Shown piece after piece: positions 18,458 through 26,807 of a DNA stretch of 64,000 bases. The stretch's first letter is position 1; each line of letters opens with the position of its first letter. The stretch is taken from positions 1 through 64,000 of the forward strand of contig CAIUPH010000095.1 of assembly GCA_903901015.1 (NCBI GenBank). Direction: 5' to 3'. The notes beneath the pieces are model-generated. The model had not been told where the DNA came from, ran no database searches, and saw only the letters and a list, made by a program, of their open reading frames with translations. The position numbers and the translations under genes are program-made. The stretch comes from Candidatus Bathyarchaeota archaeon (GTDB taxonomy: Archaea > Thermoproteota > Bathyarchaeia > Bathyarchaeales > Bathycorpusculaceae).

Positions 18458-19240
18458 CTAAAAGAAGCTCGCTATCGTTGGAATCGGCACATACAAGCGG
18501 ATGTAAACTGTGGCTATCAAAATTCCGACAATAATCGCCACCAACGCATAGTCGCCTTTGTGCAGTTTAAGCGCGTAGAGGTTGGTGCGTTTCTTTGTGG
18601 CTCCCCAAGCGCGGCTCTCCATTGCCTCTGCGAGTTCGAGGCTTCTGCGTATGGCGCTGACAATCAGTGGGATGAGTACGGGCACGTAGTTTCTGATGCG
18701 TTTTAATATGCCGCCTTTCTCCAGCTCCAATCCTCGGGCTTTCTGGGCATCCATGATTGTTTGGGCTTCCTCCGCCAAAACAGGAACGAAACGCACAGCG
18801 GTCGTGAATGCAAACGCGAATTCGTAGGGCACGCGGGACTCCTCCAGTGCCAAGCCCAAATGGTCTGGCGAGGTGGTTAAGAAGAAAACTGAGAACGACT
18901 CGACAAGCACCACGAACCGCATGGTCATGGCGGCTGCGTTCTCGATGTTTGGGGCTGTGAAGTGGTAGCCTGAAGTGAAAAACGTCGTGGCAACGTTAAC
19001 GACGAAGATGAAGGTTGCCAGAAACGCCGCTCCACGCAGGGACCGCAGCCACTGCCTCTGCACACGCGCCAACAGCACAAACGGAATCTGAATCAGGAAC
19101 AGAATCAGCAACGGAATAATCTGGTAGAAAATGATTGCTGCCACAAAGATGGCGATGACGTAGACGAATTTTATTCTAGGGTCCAGGTTGTGGATTGGAG
19201 AGTGGACTTTTCGGAACCTTAAACCGTCAAAAACGCTCAT
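18458..19240 (-). CDS. ecfT: ECF transporter transmembrane subunit EcfT
   Basis: 'SPIHNLDPRIKFVYVIAIF', 'EAQTIMDAQKARGLELEKG', 'AMESRAWGATKKRT'. Confidence 0.88.
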   Translation of the reverse strand: MSVFDGLRFRKVHSPIHNLDPRIKFVYVIAIFVAAIIFYQIIPLLILFLIQIPFVLLARVQRQWLRSLRGAAFLATFIFVVNVATTFFTSGYHFTAPNIENAAAMTMRFVVLVESFSVFFLTTSPDHLGLALEESRVPYEFAFAFTTAVRFVPVLAEEAQTIMDAQKARGLELEKGGILKRIRNYVPVLIPLIVSAIRRSLELAEAMESRAWGATKKRTNLYALKLHKGDYALVAIIVGILIATVYIRLYVPIPTIASFF

Positions 19241-20067
19241 TTCAGCATTCCCTTCTCCCTGGCTTGCTTTAGGATGGCTGCTTTTGCTTCGTAAATGTCA
19301 ATGACGTCCTTGGGGAAACCCAGCGGCGCCAGCTTCGTGAAGACCTGCGCTATCTGCGGCAGCACAATTGACGATAACTCCAGCAGTGCGGGGTCGGTGA
19401 GGATTTCTTTTCCTTCTCCGTCAGCGACGATTTTGCCCTCTTTCATCAAGATGACTCGGGGGTTGCATTCTGCCACAAATTCTACGTCGTGGGTGACTAT
19501 GACCACGGTTTTTTTCTGGGTCTGCATTTGCATGATGAATTGGCGCAGCTTCTCTTTTTGCTCATGGTCCTGCCCGATGGTGGGTTCATCCAGAATCAGC
19601 GTCGAGGGGTCCCAAGCTAAGACCGACGCTAAAGCTACCCGTTTGCGTTCGCCGCCGCTGAGCAGGAAGGGCGAGGTTTTTCTGTACTGCGTCAAAGACA
19701 AAAGATTAAGTGCCCAAGTGACTCTTTTCTCAATAACTTCTGGTTTAAAACCGAAGTTTTTGAGTGCAAAAGCAATCTCCTCCTCGACAGTTTCGCTGAA
19801 GAGCTGGTGATCGGGGTTCTGGAAGACAAACCCGACGTTTCGCGCCAGTGCTGCAACGCTTGACTTGGTGGTTTCAACGCCATCCACAAGGACCTTGCCC
19901 TTTGAAGGTTTGAGGAGCCCGTTGAAGTGTTTGACAAGGGTGGATTTTCCTGCGCCGTTCTGTCCCATGATGGCGACGAATTCGCCGTCTTTGATGGTTA
20001 ACGTGACACCTTTTAAGGCTTCAACCTTGTTGGCGTAAGCGTAACGGATGTCTTGTGCCTCAATCAC
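19237..20067 (-). CDS. ecfA: ECF transporter ATPase (EcfA)
   Basis: Walker A 'GQNGAGKSTLVKHFNG', 'LLSGGERKRVALASVLA', Walker B 'TLILDEPTIGQD'. Confidence 0.9.
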   Translation of the reverse strand: MIEAQDIRYAYANKVEALKGVTLTIKDGEFVAIMGQNGAGKSTLVKHFNGLLKPSKGKVLVDGVETTKSSVAALARNVGFVFQNPDHQLFSETVEEEIAFALKNFGFKPEVIEKRVTWALNLLSLTQYRKTSPFLLSGGERKRVALASVLAWDPSTLILDEPTIGQDHEQKEKLRQFIMQMQTQKKTVVIVTHDVEFVAECNPRVILMKEGKIVADGEGKEILTDPALLELSSIVLPQIAQVFTKLAPLGFPKDVIDIYEAKAAILKQAREKGMLK

Positions 20068-20914
20068 GGGGTTTTAGCGCCTCCAGCAGTTGGTCAGCGA
20101 GTTCCTCAGAGGACAGCGGCGTTTGGTCGCCGAGGTTTAAGCCCTCTTTCTTGAGCATCTGATAGAGCAGCGTCGCCTTGGGGATTCCCACGCCTATCAA
20201 GCGGGTTTCTTCCGAGGCAAGGATTTTTCTTGGGTCACCCTCTAAACGCACTGCGCCATGATCCATAACGATAAGATGGTTAGAGTACTTCGCCGTCAAA
20301 TCCAATCGGTGCTCCACGAGGATGACGGTGATTCCCTGCTCCTTGTTTAGTTTGTAGATTACCTCAAAAATTTTTTCGGCGCTCAAGGGGTCGAGGAACG
20401 AGGTTGGCTCATCTAAAACTATGACTTCTGGCTCCATGGCAAGCACAGACGCGATTGCCACACGCTGCTGCTGCCCGCCTGAGATTTCGTGGGGTGAACG
20501 TTCGCGTATGTCGTAGATGCCGGTTTGGTTTAGTGCCCAATCGACTTTTCTGCGCATTTCCTCACGTGGAACCCCAACGTTTTCTAATCCGAATGCAACA
20601 TCTTTTTCGATGGATAACGCGAACAATTGGTTTTCGGGGTTCTGAAACACCAAACCAACGTGCTTTGCCATTTCGTAGGTGTGGTGTTTGAGCGTGTCGA
20701 TTCCAGCCACTGTGATTTCGCCTTTGAGTTCACCTTGGTAAAAATGCGGAACCAATCCGTTGAAGGTTCTGCACAGCGTGGTTTTTCCGCAGCCGCTTGG
20801 ACCTGTAATTAAAACAAACTCGCCCTTCTCCACTTTAATCGAGACATCCACAATCGACGGTTTCGTGGCGCCTGGATAAGTGTAGGTGAGGTTTTTTGTT
20901 TCAATTATAGCCAT
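20060..20914 (-). CDS. ecfA: ECF transporter ATPase (EcfA)
   Basis: Walker A 'GPSGCGKTTLCRTFNG', 'ISGGQQQRVAIASVLAMEPEVIVLDEPTSFLDP'. Confidence 0.9.
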   Translation of the reverse strand: MAIIETKNLTYTYPGATKPSIVDVSIKVEKGEFVLITGPSGCGKTTLCRTFNGLVPHFYQGELKGEITVAGIDTLKHHTYEMAKHVGLVFQNPENQLFALSIEKDVAFGLENVGVPREEMRRKVDWALNQTGIYDIRERSPHEISGGQQQRVAIASVLAMEPEVIVLDEPTSFLDPLSAEKIFEVIYKLNKEQGITVILVEHRLDLTAKYSNHLIVMDHGAVRLEGDPRKILASEETRLIGVGIPKATLLYQMLKKEGLNLGDQTPLSSEELADQLLEALKPRD

Positions 20915-21084
20915 GTTTTCTGCGCCTGTTCACCTTAAGCGTGAGTGTTTGCTCATTTAAGCGTAGCTACCCAGTTTTAGGTGTTTTTCTGTTCAAAACA
21001 ATTTTGGCATAATTAAGAATTTCCTATAAACTCTCTAAACAAAATCAAAATCTCTAAATAACTATAATTAAAATTCAGGTGCAG

Positions 21085-22080
21085 CTACTCAGTTTTTGCT
21101 ATTTTCTGCTTGACAAGTACAAGGCATTGTTTGAGGGCTGCTTGGATTTCGCTTTTGCCGCTAACGCCTGAAGCCATTGCGTGTCCTCCGCCGATTCCGT
21201 GCAAGTACTCTCCGAGAGGTGCCGCGATGTCTGTTCCTAAATGCACTCCGGCGAGTTCGGTGAATTGGCGTGTGCAACGTAGGCTTAACTCGACTTTTTC
21301 GCCTTTCTTGCCTGCAACCGCCGACATGTGCGCTCCTAAATCAACCAGAGCTTTAGCGGCAGGCGCTTGAAAAGCGCTGACATGCGAGAGCGCAATTATC
21401 CATCCTTCGACTTTCACGATTTTTGCTCGTTTGCAAGCCTTCAACTTCGCCACCCGCTCAGACGGGTCGATGGGCATCGCGAACTTTGCCAGTGTTTGCT
21501 GGGCATCTATGCCTTTAGCGACTAGTTTAGCTATAACCTCAAAAGTTGGGGAATTCGCGAGTGCAAAATGCCTTGTATCAAACGCTATGCCTACAAACAG
21601 TGCTGTGGCTTCGTTTAGGTTAGGTTCGATGCCTGCTTCAGCGAAGAGGCGGTAGACTAATTCGCAGTTTGCAGCGGCTTTCTCGTCGAGGATGCATACT
21701 TTGCAGGTTTGCATAGTGTCTGGGCTTGGAGCATGGTGGTCTATGATTATTTTTGGTGACGGCGACTTTTTTATAACATCTGCGAATTCGTCGAGTTGGT
21801 CAACGCTGTTCATGTCCAATAGCATGATGGCTTCGGCGGATTCGATGTTGGGTTTCAAGTTCACGGTTATGGGCAGGTGCTCAAAAAGCTGCTTAGCCGG
21901 TTTGTTGACTCCCTGTGGACAGCCGATTTCCACGACTATGTTGGGCAAAAAATGCTTCAGTAACCCTTGCAAGGCGTATGCTGAGCAAATTGCGTCAGCA
22001 TCAGCGCTGCGGTGACACAGCAAAAGCACAAACGATGCGTTTGATTCCTCTAAAACCTGGCGTATCTCTTTGAAGCTCAT
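21085..22080 (-). CDS. DHH family phosphoesterase (DHH/DHHA1)
   Basis: 'HRSADADAICSAYAL', 'LLDMNSVDQL', 'IIDHHAPSP', 'GIGGGHAMASGVSGK'. Confidence 0.9.
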   Translation of the reverse strand: MSFKEIRQVLEESNASFVLLLCHRSADADAICSAYALQGLLKHFLPNIVVEIGCPQGVNKPAKQLFEHLPITVNLKPNIESAEAIMLLDMNSVDQLDEFADVIKKSPSPKIIIDHHAPSPDTMQTCKVCILDEKAAANCELVYRLFAEAGIEPNLNEATALFVGIAFDTRHFALANSPTFEVIAKLVAKGIDAQQTLAKFAMPIDPSERVAKLKACKRAKIVKVEGWIIALSHVSAFQAPAAKALVDLGAHMSAVAGKKGEKVELSLRCTRQFTELAGVHLGTDIAAPLGEYLHGIGGGHAMASGVSGKSEIQAALKQCLVLVKQKIAKTE

Positions 22081-22370
22081 TTTAGTTTTCTCAAAAAGTT
22101 TTCAGTTGCCTTATGTGCTTCTTTTACTGCGGCTTTAACTAAGGCTTCGGCGTCGATGTCTTTTGTTTGGGGTGTTAGTGTAAGGTCGATTTCAACGGTT
22201 ACGTTCACAGGTTTTGCTCCGTCGGCTTCCACGATTATGTCGAGGAACTCGATGTTTTTATGGGTGACCTTGGATAACACGTATTTTCTGGCTGCGTCTT
22301 CAGCTGTTTGGCATAAAAGTTCTATTTGCTCTGTGGTTAGCTCTGGGAATCCGAGCTCAACCACAAGCAT
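22077..22370 (-). CDS. DUF3194-like archaeal protein
   Basis: Position next to prefoldin beta and sequence 'LGFPELTTEQIELLCQTAEDAARKYVLSKV...IDLTLTPQ'. Confidence 0.7.
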   Translation of the reverse strand: MLVVELGFPELTTEQIELLCQTAEDAARKYVLSKVTHKNIEFLDIIVEADGAKPVNVTVEIDLTLTPQTKDIDAEALVKAAVKEAHKATENFLRKLK

Positions 22371-22375
22371 CCACC

Positions 22376-22750
22376 TTAAGATAGGGGTTGACCAGAGACT
22401 GGACTTAGGTCTTCTTGCAGTTTAGTTTGTGCTTCTTTAACTTGGCTGCGTATGCGTTCTTCCTGTCTTGCCAAAACGGTGCTGCGTGTATCTAAAAGTT
22501 CTTTGCGTTCGACTAGTTCCTCGGTTACTTTTGGTTTTTCTGCTTTAACCAGCAGTGAGCCGATGGCTTTGTATATGACGGCGTCTTCCGTGGTTTTCGA
22601 TAGTTCAGCTACGGTTTGGTCAACTTCGGTTTTTTCCATGTCGACCTGCTGTTTCTGAGCTAAAATCGACTGCAACGTCTGCTGAAGCTGCTGGAGTCTG
22701 AGAAGCCTTTCTTGCACGTTAGGCGGTAAACTTGAAATTTCGTCACTCAC
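22376..22750 (-). CDS. pfdB: Prefoldin subunit beta
   Basis: 'SSLPPNVQERLLRLQQLQQTLQSILAQKQQVDMEKTEVDQTVAELSKTTEDAVIYKAIGSLLVK'. Confidence 0.92.
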   Translation of the reverse strand: MSDEISSLPPNVQERLLRLQQLQQTLQSILAQKQQVDMEKTEVDQTVAELSKTTEDAVIYKAIGSLLVKAEKPKVTEELVERKELLDTRSTVLARQEERIRSQVKEAQTKLQEDLSPVSGQPLS

Positions 22751-22790
22751 GTTTTATTCCTTCCGTACCAGAAATAAGATAAGCTCGTAA

Positions 22791-22946
22791 TTAAGCATTT
22801 CCAACCATAAACAAAGATGTTTTTCCATATAGTAGTTGTAACAGAAAACATCCTATACCACAACAACAACCAACAGGCAAAGCTGCATAATGTGTTTTGG
22901 TGTCTGCGGCAGGTTTGGGTTGAGTTCTGGTTGTGCAAACAGCCAC
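22791..22946 (-). CDS. Tri-cysteine micro-protein (copy A), not in the supplied ORF track
   Basis: GTG start, 51 aa: MAVCTTRTQPKPAADTKTHYAALPVGCCCGIGCFLLQLLYGKTSLFMVGNA; matches the + strand ORF at 56604 in protein and nucleotide sequence. Confidence 0.6.
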   Translation of the reverse strand: MAVCTTRTQPKPAADTKTHYAALPVGCCCGIGCFLLQLLYGKTSLFMVGNA

Positions 22947-22982
22947 AAGCAGATGGCGACAGGGAGCAACAGAGATTTTTTT

Positions 22983-24302
22983 CTAGACCCCCTTAAATAA
23001 AGCAGCCATAGGTGTTGTTGAGTTCCAGTAATACACGTTCTGGTAATTCACATTTGTCACTGGATACGCGGGGTCTTCATAGACGATGTCGAGGTTGACG
23101 CCGTAGTAAGATACGAGTTTGCTTGTGACGAATGCAACCTGTTGGGTTCTGTTGTCGGTTAACCAGAAACCCCAGATGGTGTCGTTTGGGTTGCGTAGGC
23201 CCCACCCGAAGTTTTTAGGCAGCACCAACGCTGCTTTTGGAGCGCTTAAATCATCGACGTGTTTGGTGGTTATGGTGTTCCAGAATTTCTGCATTGCCGC
23301 AAAATGTTGGTTGGTGAGGGTTCCATAGGCGCCGCCGTCGTAGGGGTAGTTGAAGATGGAGATGTATTTTGCTCCAGCCTGGTAGGATTCGAGCATTTGG
23401 TTGTAGATTTCGTCGCCTGTGTCAAGGTAGGGCGGGTTGTAGTACTTCCAAGTTATCATGGTGCCCCAATCCTTATCCTGCAGCCGTGCCGCGCCCTTAA
23501 CTAAATCTATCTGTTCCGCTACACTGTCGTTCCAGCCCAGCTCAGTGAATATGGTGTTGTATCCGCCCTTGTAATCCCACCAGTACAAGCCGTAGTCGGA
23601 GGTGAACGTGGGGATTCCAGACGCGGTCAAGTTTTCAAAACCGGGGTCCTGAGCGATGACATATTGCATGAAAAAATCCGCTTCTATCTCATAATCGTCA
23701 GGGGTGGGTTTTGTCCCGTTGTCGACGTAATTGAGCAGTTTCTGGCGAATATCATCCAATGCTTGGCCTGCTGGGAAACCCGTTTCGTTTAGATGCCCCT
23801 CCGCCATTGCCCATTCATAGAACTGTCTCCAAGTCGCATCAAGTTGAATGCCGCCTGGTTCATCATTGTAGTACATGCCCAAGAATTTGGTTCCCCACCT
23901 ATCGGTCCAACGCTGCTTTATGCTGTCAAGTGAAGGGTGATTCCAGAACCAATTCCAATACGGAGAGTTAGTTGCATCTTTAACTCCAACGTTAACAATC
24001 ACGGATAAGCCGTTAGCGACTGCGTAATCGCATATTTCCTCAATCGTGGATTGGTTTTTACTTATAGGGTTGCTACCCGTTGCGAAGATGAACAGGTTAG
24101 TGTAATCTTTGACTTTATCGATGAGCTGTTTAGCTTCGGCTGTGGTGTTTCCCGCAAAAGCTACACCCACATAGACGCCTGGGTCAGCTTTTTGCTGGCT
24201 GCTCTGGGAATATGACATGTACACTGCCGACATCGAAACCGCTAAAATTACAATCAGGACGGCTGGAATCAGAAATTTCCTGACTCTTTTCTTGCTGCTC
24301 AT
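22983..24302 (-). CDS. Secreted/membrane-anchored TIM-barrel glycosidase-like protein of unknown family
   Basis: N-terminal signal anchor; 'GMYYNDEPGG', 'TSDYGLYWWDYKGGYNTIFTELGWN', many NxS/T sequons; paralogous to 61263..62449. Confidence 0.65.
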   Translation of the reverse strand: MSSKKRVRKFLIPAVLIVILAVSMSAVYMSYSQSSQQKADPGVYVGVAFAGNTTAEAKQLIDKVKDYTNLFIFATGSNPISKNQSTIEEICDYAVANGLSVIVNVGVKDATNSPYWNWFWNHPSLDSIKQRWTDRWGTKFLGMYYNDEPGGIQLDATWRQFYEWAMAEGHLNETGFPAGQALDDIRQKLLNYVDNGTKPTPDDYEIEADFFMQYVIAQDPGFENLTASGIPTFTSDYGLYWWDYKGGYNTIFTELGWNDSVAEQIDLVKGAARLQDKDWGTMITWKYYNPPYLDTGDEIYNQMLESYQAGAKYISIFNYPYDGGAYGTLTNQHFAAMQKFWNTITTKHVDDLSAPKAALVLPKNFGWGLRNPNDTIWGFWLTDNRTQQVAFVTSKLVSYYGVNLDIVYEDPAYPVTNVNYQNVYYWNSTTPMAALFKGV

Positions 24303-24465
24303 TCTTAAGCCTTACAATATCATACAGTTTTATCCATCCCTTAATCCTTTGCCCCAAATCGCTTTTAACGCATAAAACTTTGTGCAAGGGCAGTTTTCAA
24401 TTGTTTTGTAAAGTCTTTTAAGCACCTAAACATTAACCAACAACACAGGAAGGGGCGAAAAACAA

Positions 24466-24843
24466 GTGGAGCCAGAACGAGCCAAAGTCGTTAAGGAAGA
24501 ATTGCAGGAAAAAGACATACGGTTTCTAGCTGTTTACGTGGAAGCTAAGAACTCAATCATGATTATGCTCAGCGAAAAAGAAGACAAGCTCGGCACCATG
24601 GCTATCGCGGTTCCTAAACCCAAAGACTTCATGGGACAAGTTACTTCGTCGGTGCTTCTGGGCGACAAAAACGTTATTTCCGCTCGAATGTTCGCGGAGC
24701 TCGTTGCCTCTAAGAAAGGCAAAATCGCCATGGTTTCGGTTTACCTTGAGACGCTAACTGAAATGCAGGCGCAGTCATTCTTCATGTACCTGGTTGATAA
24801 ATTGATTAAGAATGAACACCAGAAGGAACCAACAGCAATCTAG
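24466..24843 (+). CDS. Possible proteasome assembly chaperone 4 (PAC4)-like protein
   Basis: Small alpha/beta protein '...MIMLSEKEDKLGTMAIAVPKP...SSVLLGDKNVISARMFAELVASKKGKIAMVSVYL'; family call from fold pattern and recall only. GTG start. Confidence 0.4.
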   Translation: MEPERAKVVKEELQEKDIRFLAVYVEAKNSIMIMLSEKEDKLGTMAIAVPKPKDFMGQVTSSVLLGDKNVISARMFAELVASKKGKIAMVSVYLETLTEMQAQSFFMYLVDKLIKNEHQKEPTAI

Positions 24844-24869
24844 CTTTTCCATAAATAAGTGACGTCTCA

Positions 24870-25364
24870 ATGATTCATAAACTCTCAAACACCCATTTTC
24901 AAGCAATCCTGACAGTGGTCAACGACGCTGCAGTCGCGTACAAGGGCGAAATTCCCGTTGACAGATGGAAAGAACCCTACATGCCCGCCCAAGAACTACA
25001 AGAAGAAATCGAGGGCGGCGTCCAATTCTACGTCTACACCGAAAACGGTTGCGTAGTTGCCGTTATGGGTATCCAGCCCGTCGGCGACGTCACATTAATC
25101 AGGCATGCCTACACGCTCACGAGCCACCAGCGCCGAGGCATCGGAGAAAAACTCCTAAACCACCTGCTCAGCTTAGCCCAAACCGACTGCATCCTAGTTG
25201 GCACATGGGAAACGGCGCCGTGGGCAATCAAATTCTACCAAAAACACGGATTCACCCTGCTGTCAAAAGAAGAGACAAATACGCTGCTGAAGAAGTACTG
25301 GGACATTCCTGAGCGGCAAGTTGGAACCTCAGTCGTGCTCGAATACAAGGGGCAACCGAAATGA
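24870..25364 (+). CDS. GNAT family N-acetyltransferase
   Basis: 'GVQFYVYTENGCVVAVMGIQ...LIRHAYTLTSHQRRGIGEKLLNHLL'. Confidence 0.88.
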   Translation: MIHKLSNTHFQAILTVVNDAAVAYKGEIPVDRWKEPYMPAQELQEEIEGGVQFYVYTENGCVVAVMGIQPVGDVTLIRHAYTLTSHQRRGIGEKLLNHLLSLAQTDCILVGTWETAPWAIKFYQKHGFTLLSKEETNTLLKKYWDIPERQVGTSVVLEYKGQPK

Positions 25365-26422
25365 ATACGCTTCTCTTGAAAGTTAACCCATTAAAACCCG
25401 ATGCTAAGAAAATCGAGGCGGCAGCCCAAATCATCCAGCGGGGCGGGTTGGTGGCGTTTCCCACGGAGACAGTTTACGGTTTAGGCGCAGACGCGCTTAA
25501 CCCAGAGGCGGTTTTGGCGTTGTTTGCGGCTAAGAAGCGCCCTTTGGATAATCCGCCGATTGTACACGTGGCTGACCCCAAAGAAGTCCAAAGGCTCGTT
25601 GCAGAGGTTCCGCCAAAAGCCCAGTTGCTGATGGATAAATTCTGGCCTGGACCCTTAACACTTGTCTTCAAGCGCTCAGAAATAATGCCGAAAGTTACGG
25701 TTGCAGGCTTAAACACGGTTGCAATCCGAATGCCAAAACACCCCGTCGCACTCGCATTAATTAGGCAAAGCCGTTGCCCAATCGCGGCGCCAAGCGCGAA
25801 CCTCGCAGGCAAACCCAGCCCAACCACCGCCCAACACGTCTACGAAGACCTAAACGGAAGAATCGACGCCATAATAGACGGCGGCGCCACAGACATCGGC
25901 GTAGAATCCACAGTTGTCGACATGAGCGTTGATCCGCCGATGCTTCTAAGGCCAGGCGGCACACCGTTTGAAGCACTTAAAACGGTGCTGGGAGACATGA
26001 AGCTTCACCCATTCGTCCAAGCCGAGCAGGAGCTGTCGTCGCTTGGGGAGATTCGCTCGCCTGGAATGAAGCATAAGCATTATGCGCCAAAAGCCCAAGT
26101 TATCCTCGTCGAAGGAAACGTTTCAGCCGTCACGGTTAAAATCAGGGAACTAGCAGAATCCTACAAGGTTACAGGCGAAAAAGTCGGAATCCTCGCCACC
26201 GACGAAACCCAAACCGCCTACCACGCCGACGTAGTCAAATCGCTGGGCAGCCGCTCCAACCTATCAACGGTCGCGCAAAACCTGTTTCGCCTGCTGCGGG
26301 AAGTCGACGCACAAAACGTAGATGTCATAATCGCGGAGGGTGTGTCTTCGGATGGGCTTGGGTTGGCGGTTATGAATCGGCTTCGCAAAGCCTCGGGCTA
26401 CCATATAGTCAAGGCAGAATAG
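25361..26422 (+). CDS. sua5: L-threonylcarbamoyladenylate synthase (Sua5)
   Basis: 'GGLVAFPTETVYGLGADA', 'KKRPLDNPPIVHV', 'APSANLAGKPSPTTAQHV', Sua5 C-terminal domain 'SPGMKHKHYAPKAQV'. Confidence 0.93.
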   Translation: MNTLLLKVNPLKPDAKKIEAAAQIIQRGGLVAFPTETVYGLGADALNPEAVLALFAAKKRPLDNPPIVHVADPKEVQRLVAEVPPKAQLLMDKFWPGPLTLVFKRSEIMPKVTVAGLNTVAIRMPKHPVALALIRQSRCPIAAPSANLAGKPSPTTAQHVYEDLNGRIDAIIDGGATDIGVESTVVDMSVDPPMLLRPGGTPFEALKTVLGDMKLHPFVQAEQELSSLGEIRSPGMKHKHYAPKAQVILVEGNVSAVTVKIRELAESYKVTGEKVGILATDETQTAYHADVVKSLGSRSNLSTVAQNLFRLLREVDAQNVDVIIAEGVSSDGLGLAVMNRLRKASGYHIVKAE

Positions 26423-26521
26423 TGTTGGAGCATGGTGCAGTCACACATTTTTAAATTTCACCCAAACCAAATTGATATTGAACTGTTTTTAGGGCAACTA
26501 AACTTTGCAGGTGGTGATTGT

Positions 26522-26674
26522 TTGCCTCCAAGAGGCGTTGAAAACGAAAAAAGGAAACGCCAGTACGAGCACATTAAGGAATCTGAGCTTAAGCGGGGAG
26601 CATGTGAAGAGGATGCCGAACGCATAGCTGCTGCAACCACGAATAAAACACGAAGGGAAAAAGGCGAGACCTGA
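26522..26674 (+). CDS. Small conserved 'plasmid stabilization'-type protein
   Basis: From TTG 26522: 'PPRGVENEKRKRQYEHIKESELKRGACEEDAERIAAATTNKTRREKGET'; RQYEHIKESE...RGxxEExAExIAAxTxNKxRRExG motif. Confidence 0.6.
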   Translation: MPPRGVENEKRKRQYEHIKESELKRGACEEDAERIAAATTNKTRREKGET

Positions 26675-26732
26675 AAGCTTAACTCTCGGGGTTTGCAGAA
26701 GTTAATCAGATGCTAACGGCATAAGCTCTGGG

Positions 26733-26745
26733 AAAAATTTATATC
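26733..26745 (+). promoter_or_regulatory. TATA box upstream of thermosome gene
   Basis: 'aaaaatttatatc' about 65 nt before the ATG at 26808. Confidence 0.5.
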
Positions 26746-26807
26746 TCAAGGTCTGATTGTTCCGTTTAGTATCTAATCACTTTAAAAGGAAATATTTGGT
26801 GAAAAAT

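Noticed and set aside
22934-22947. 14-bp match TGCAAACAGCCACA between 22.93 kb and 38.29 kb
   Set aside because: Matches of this length are expected by chance in a 64-kb window on both strands; no extended similarity.
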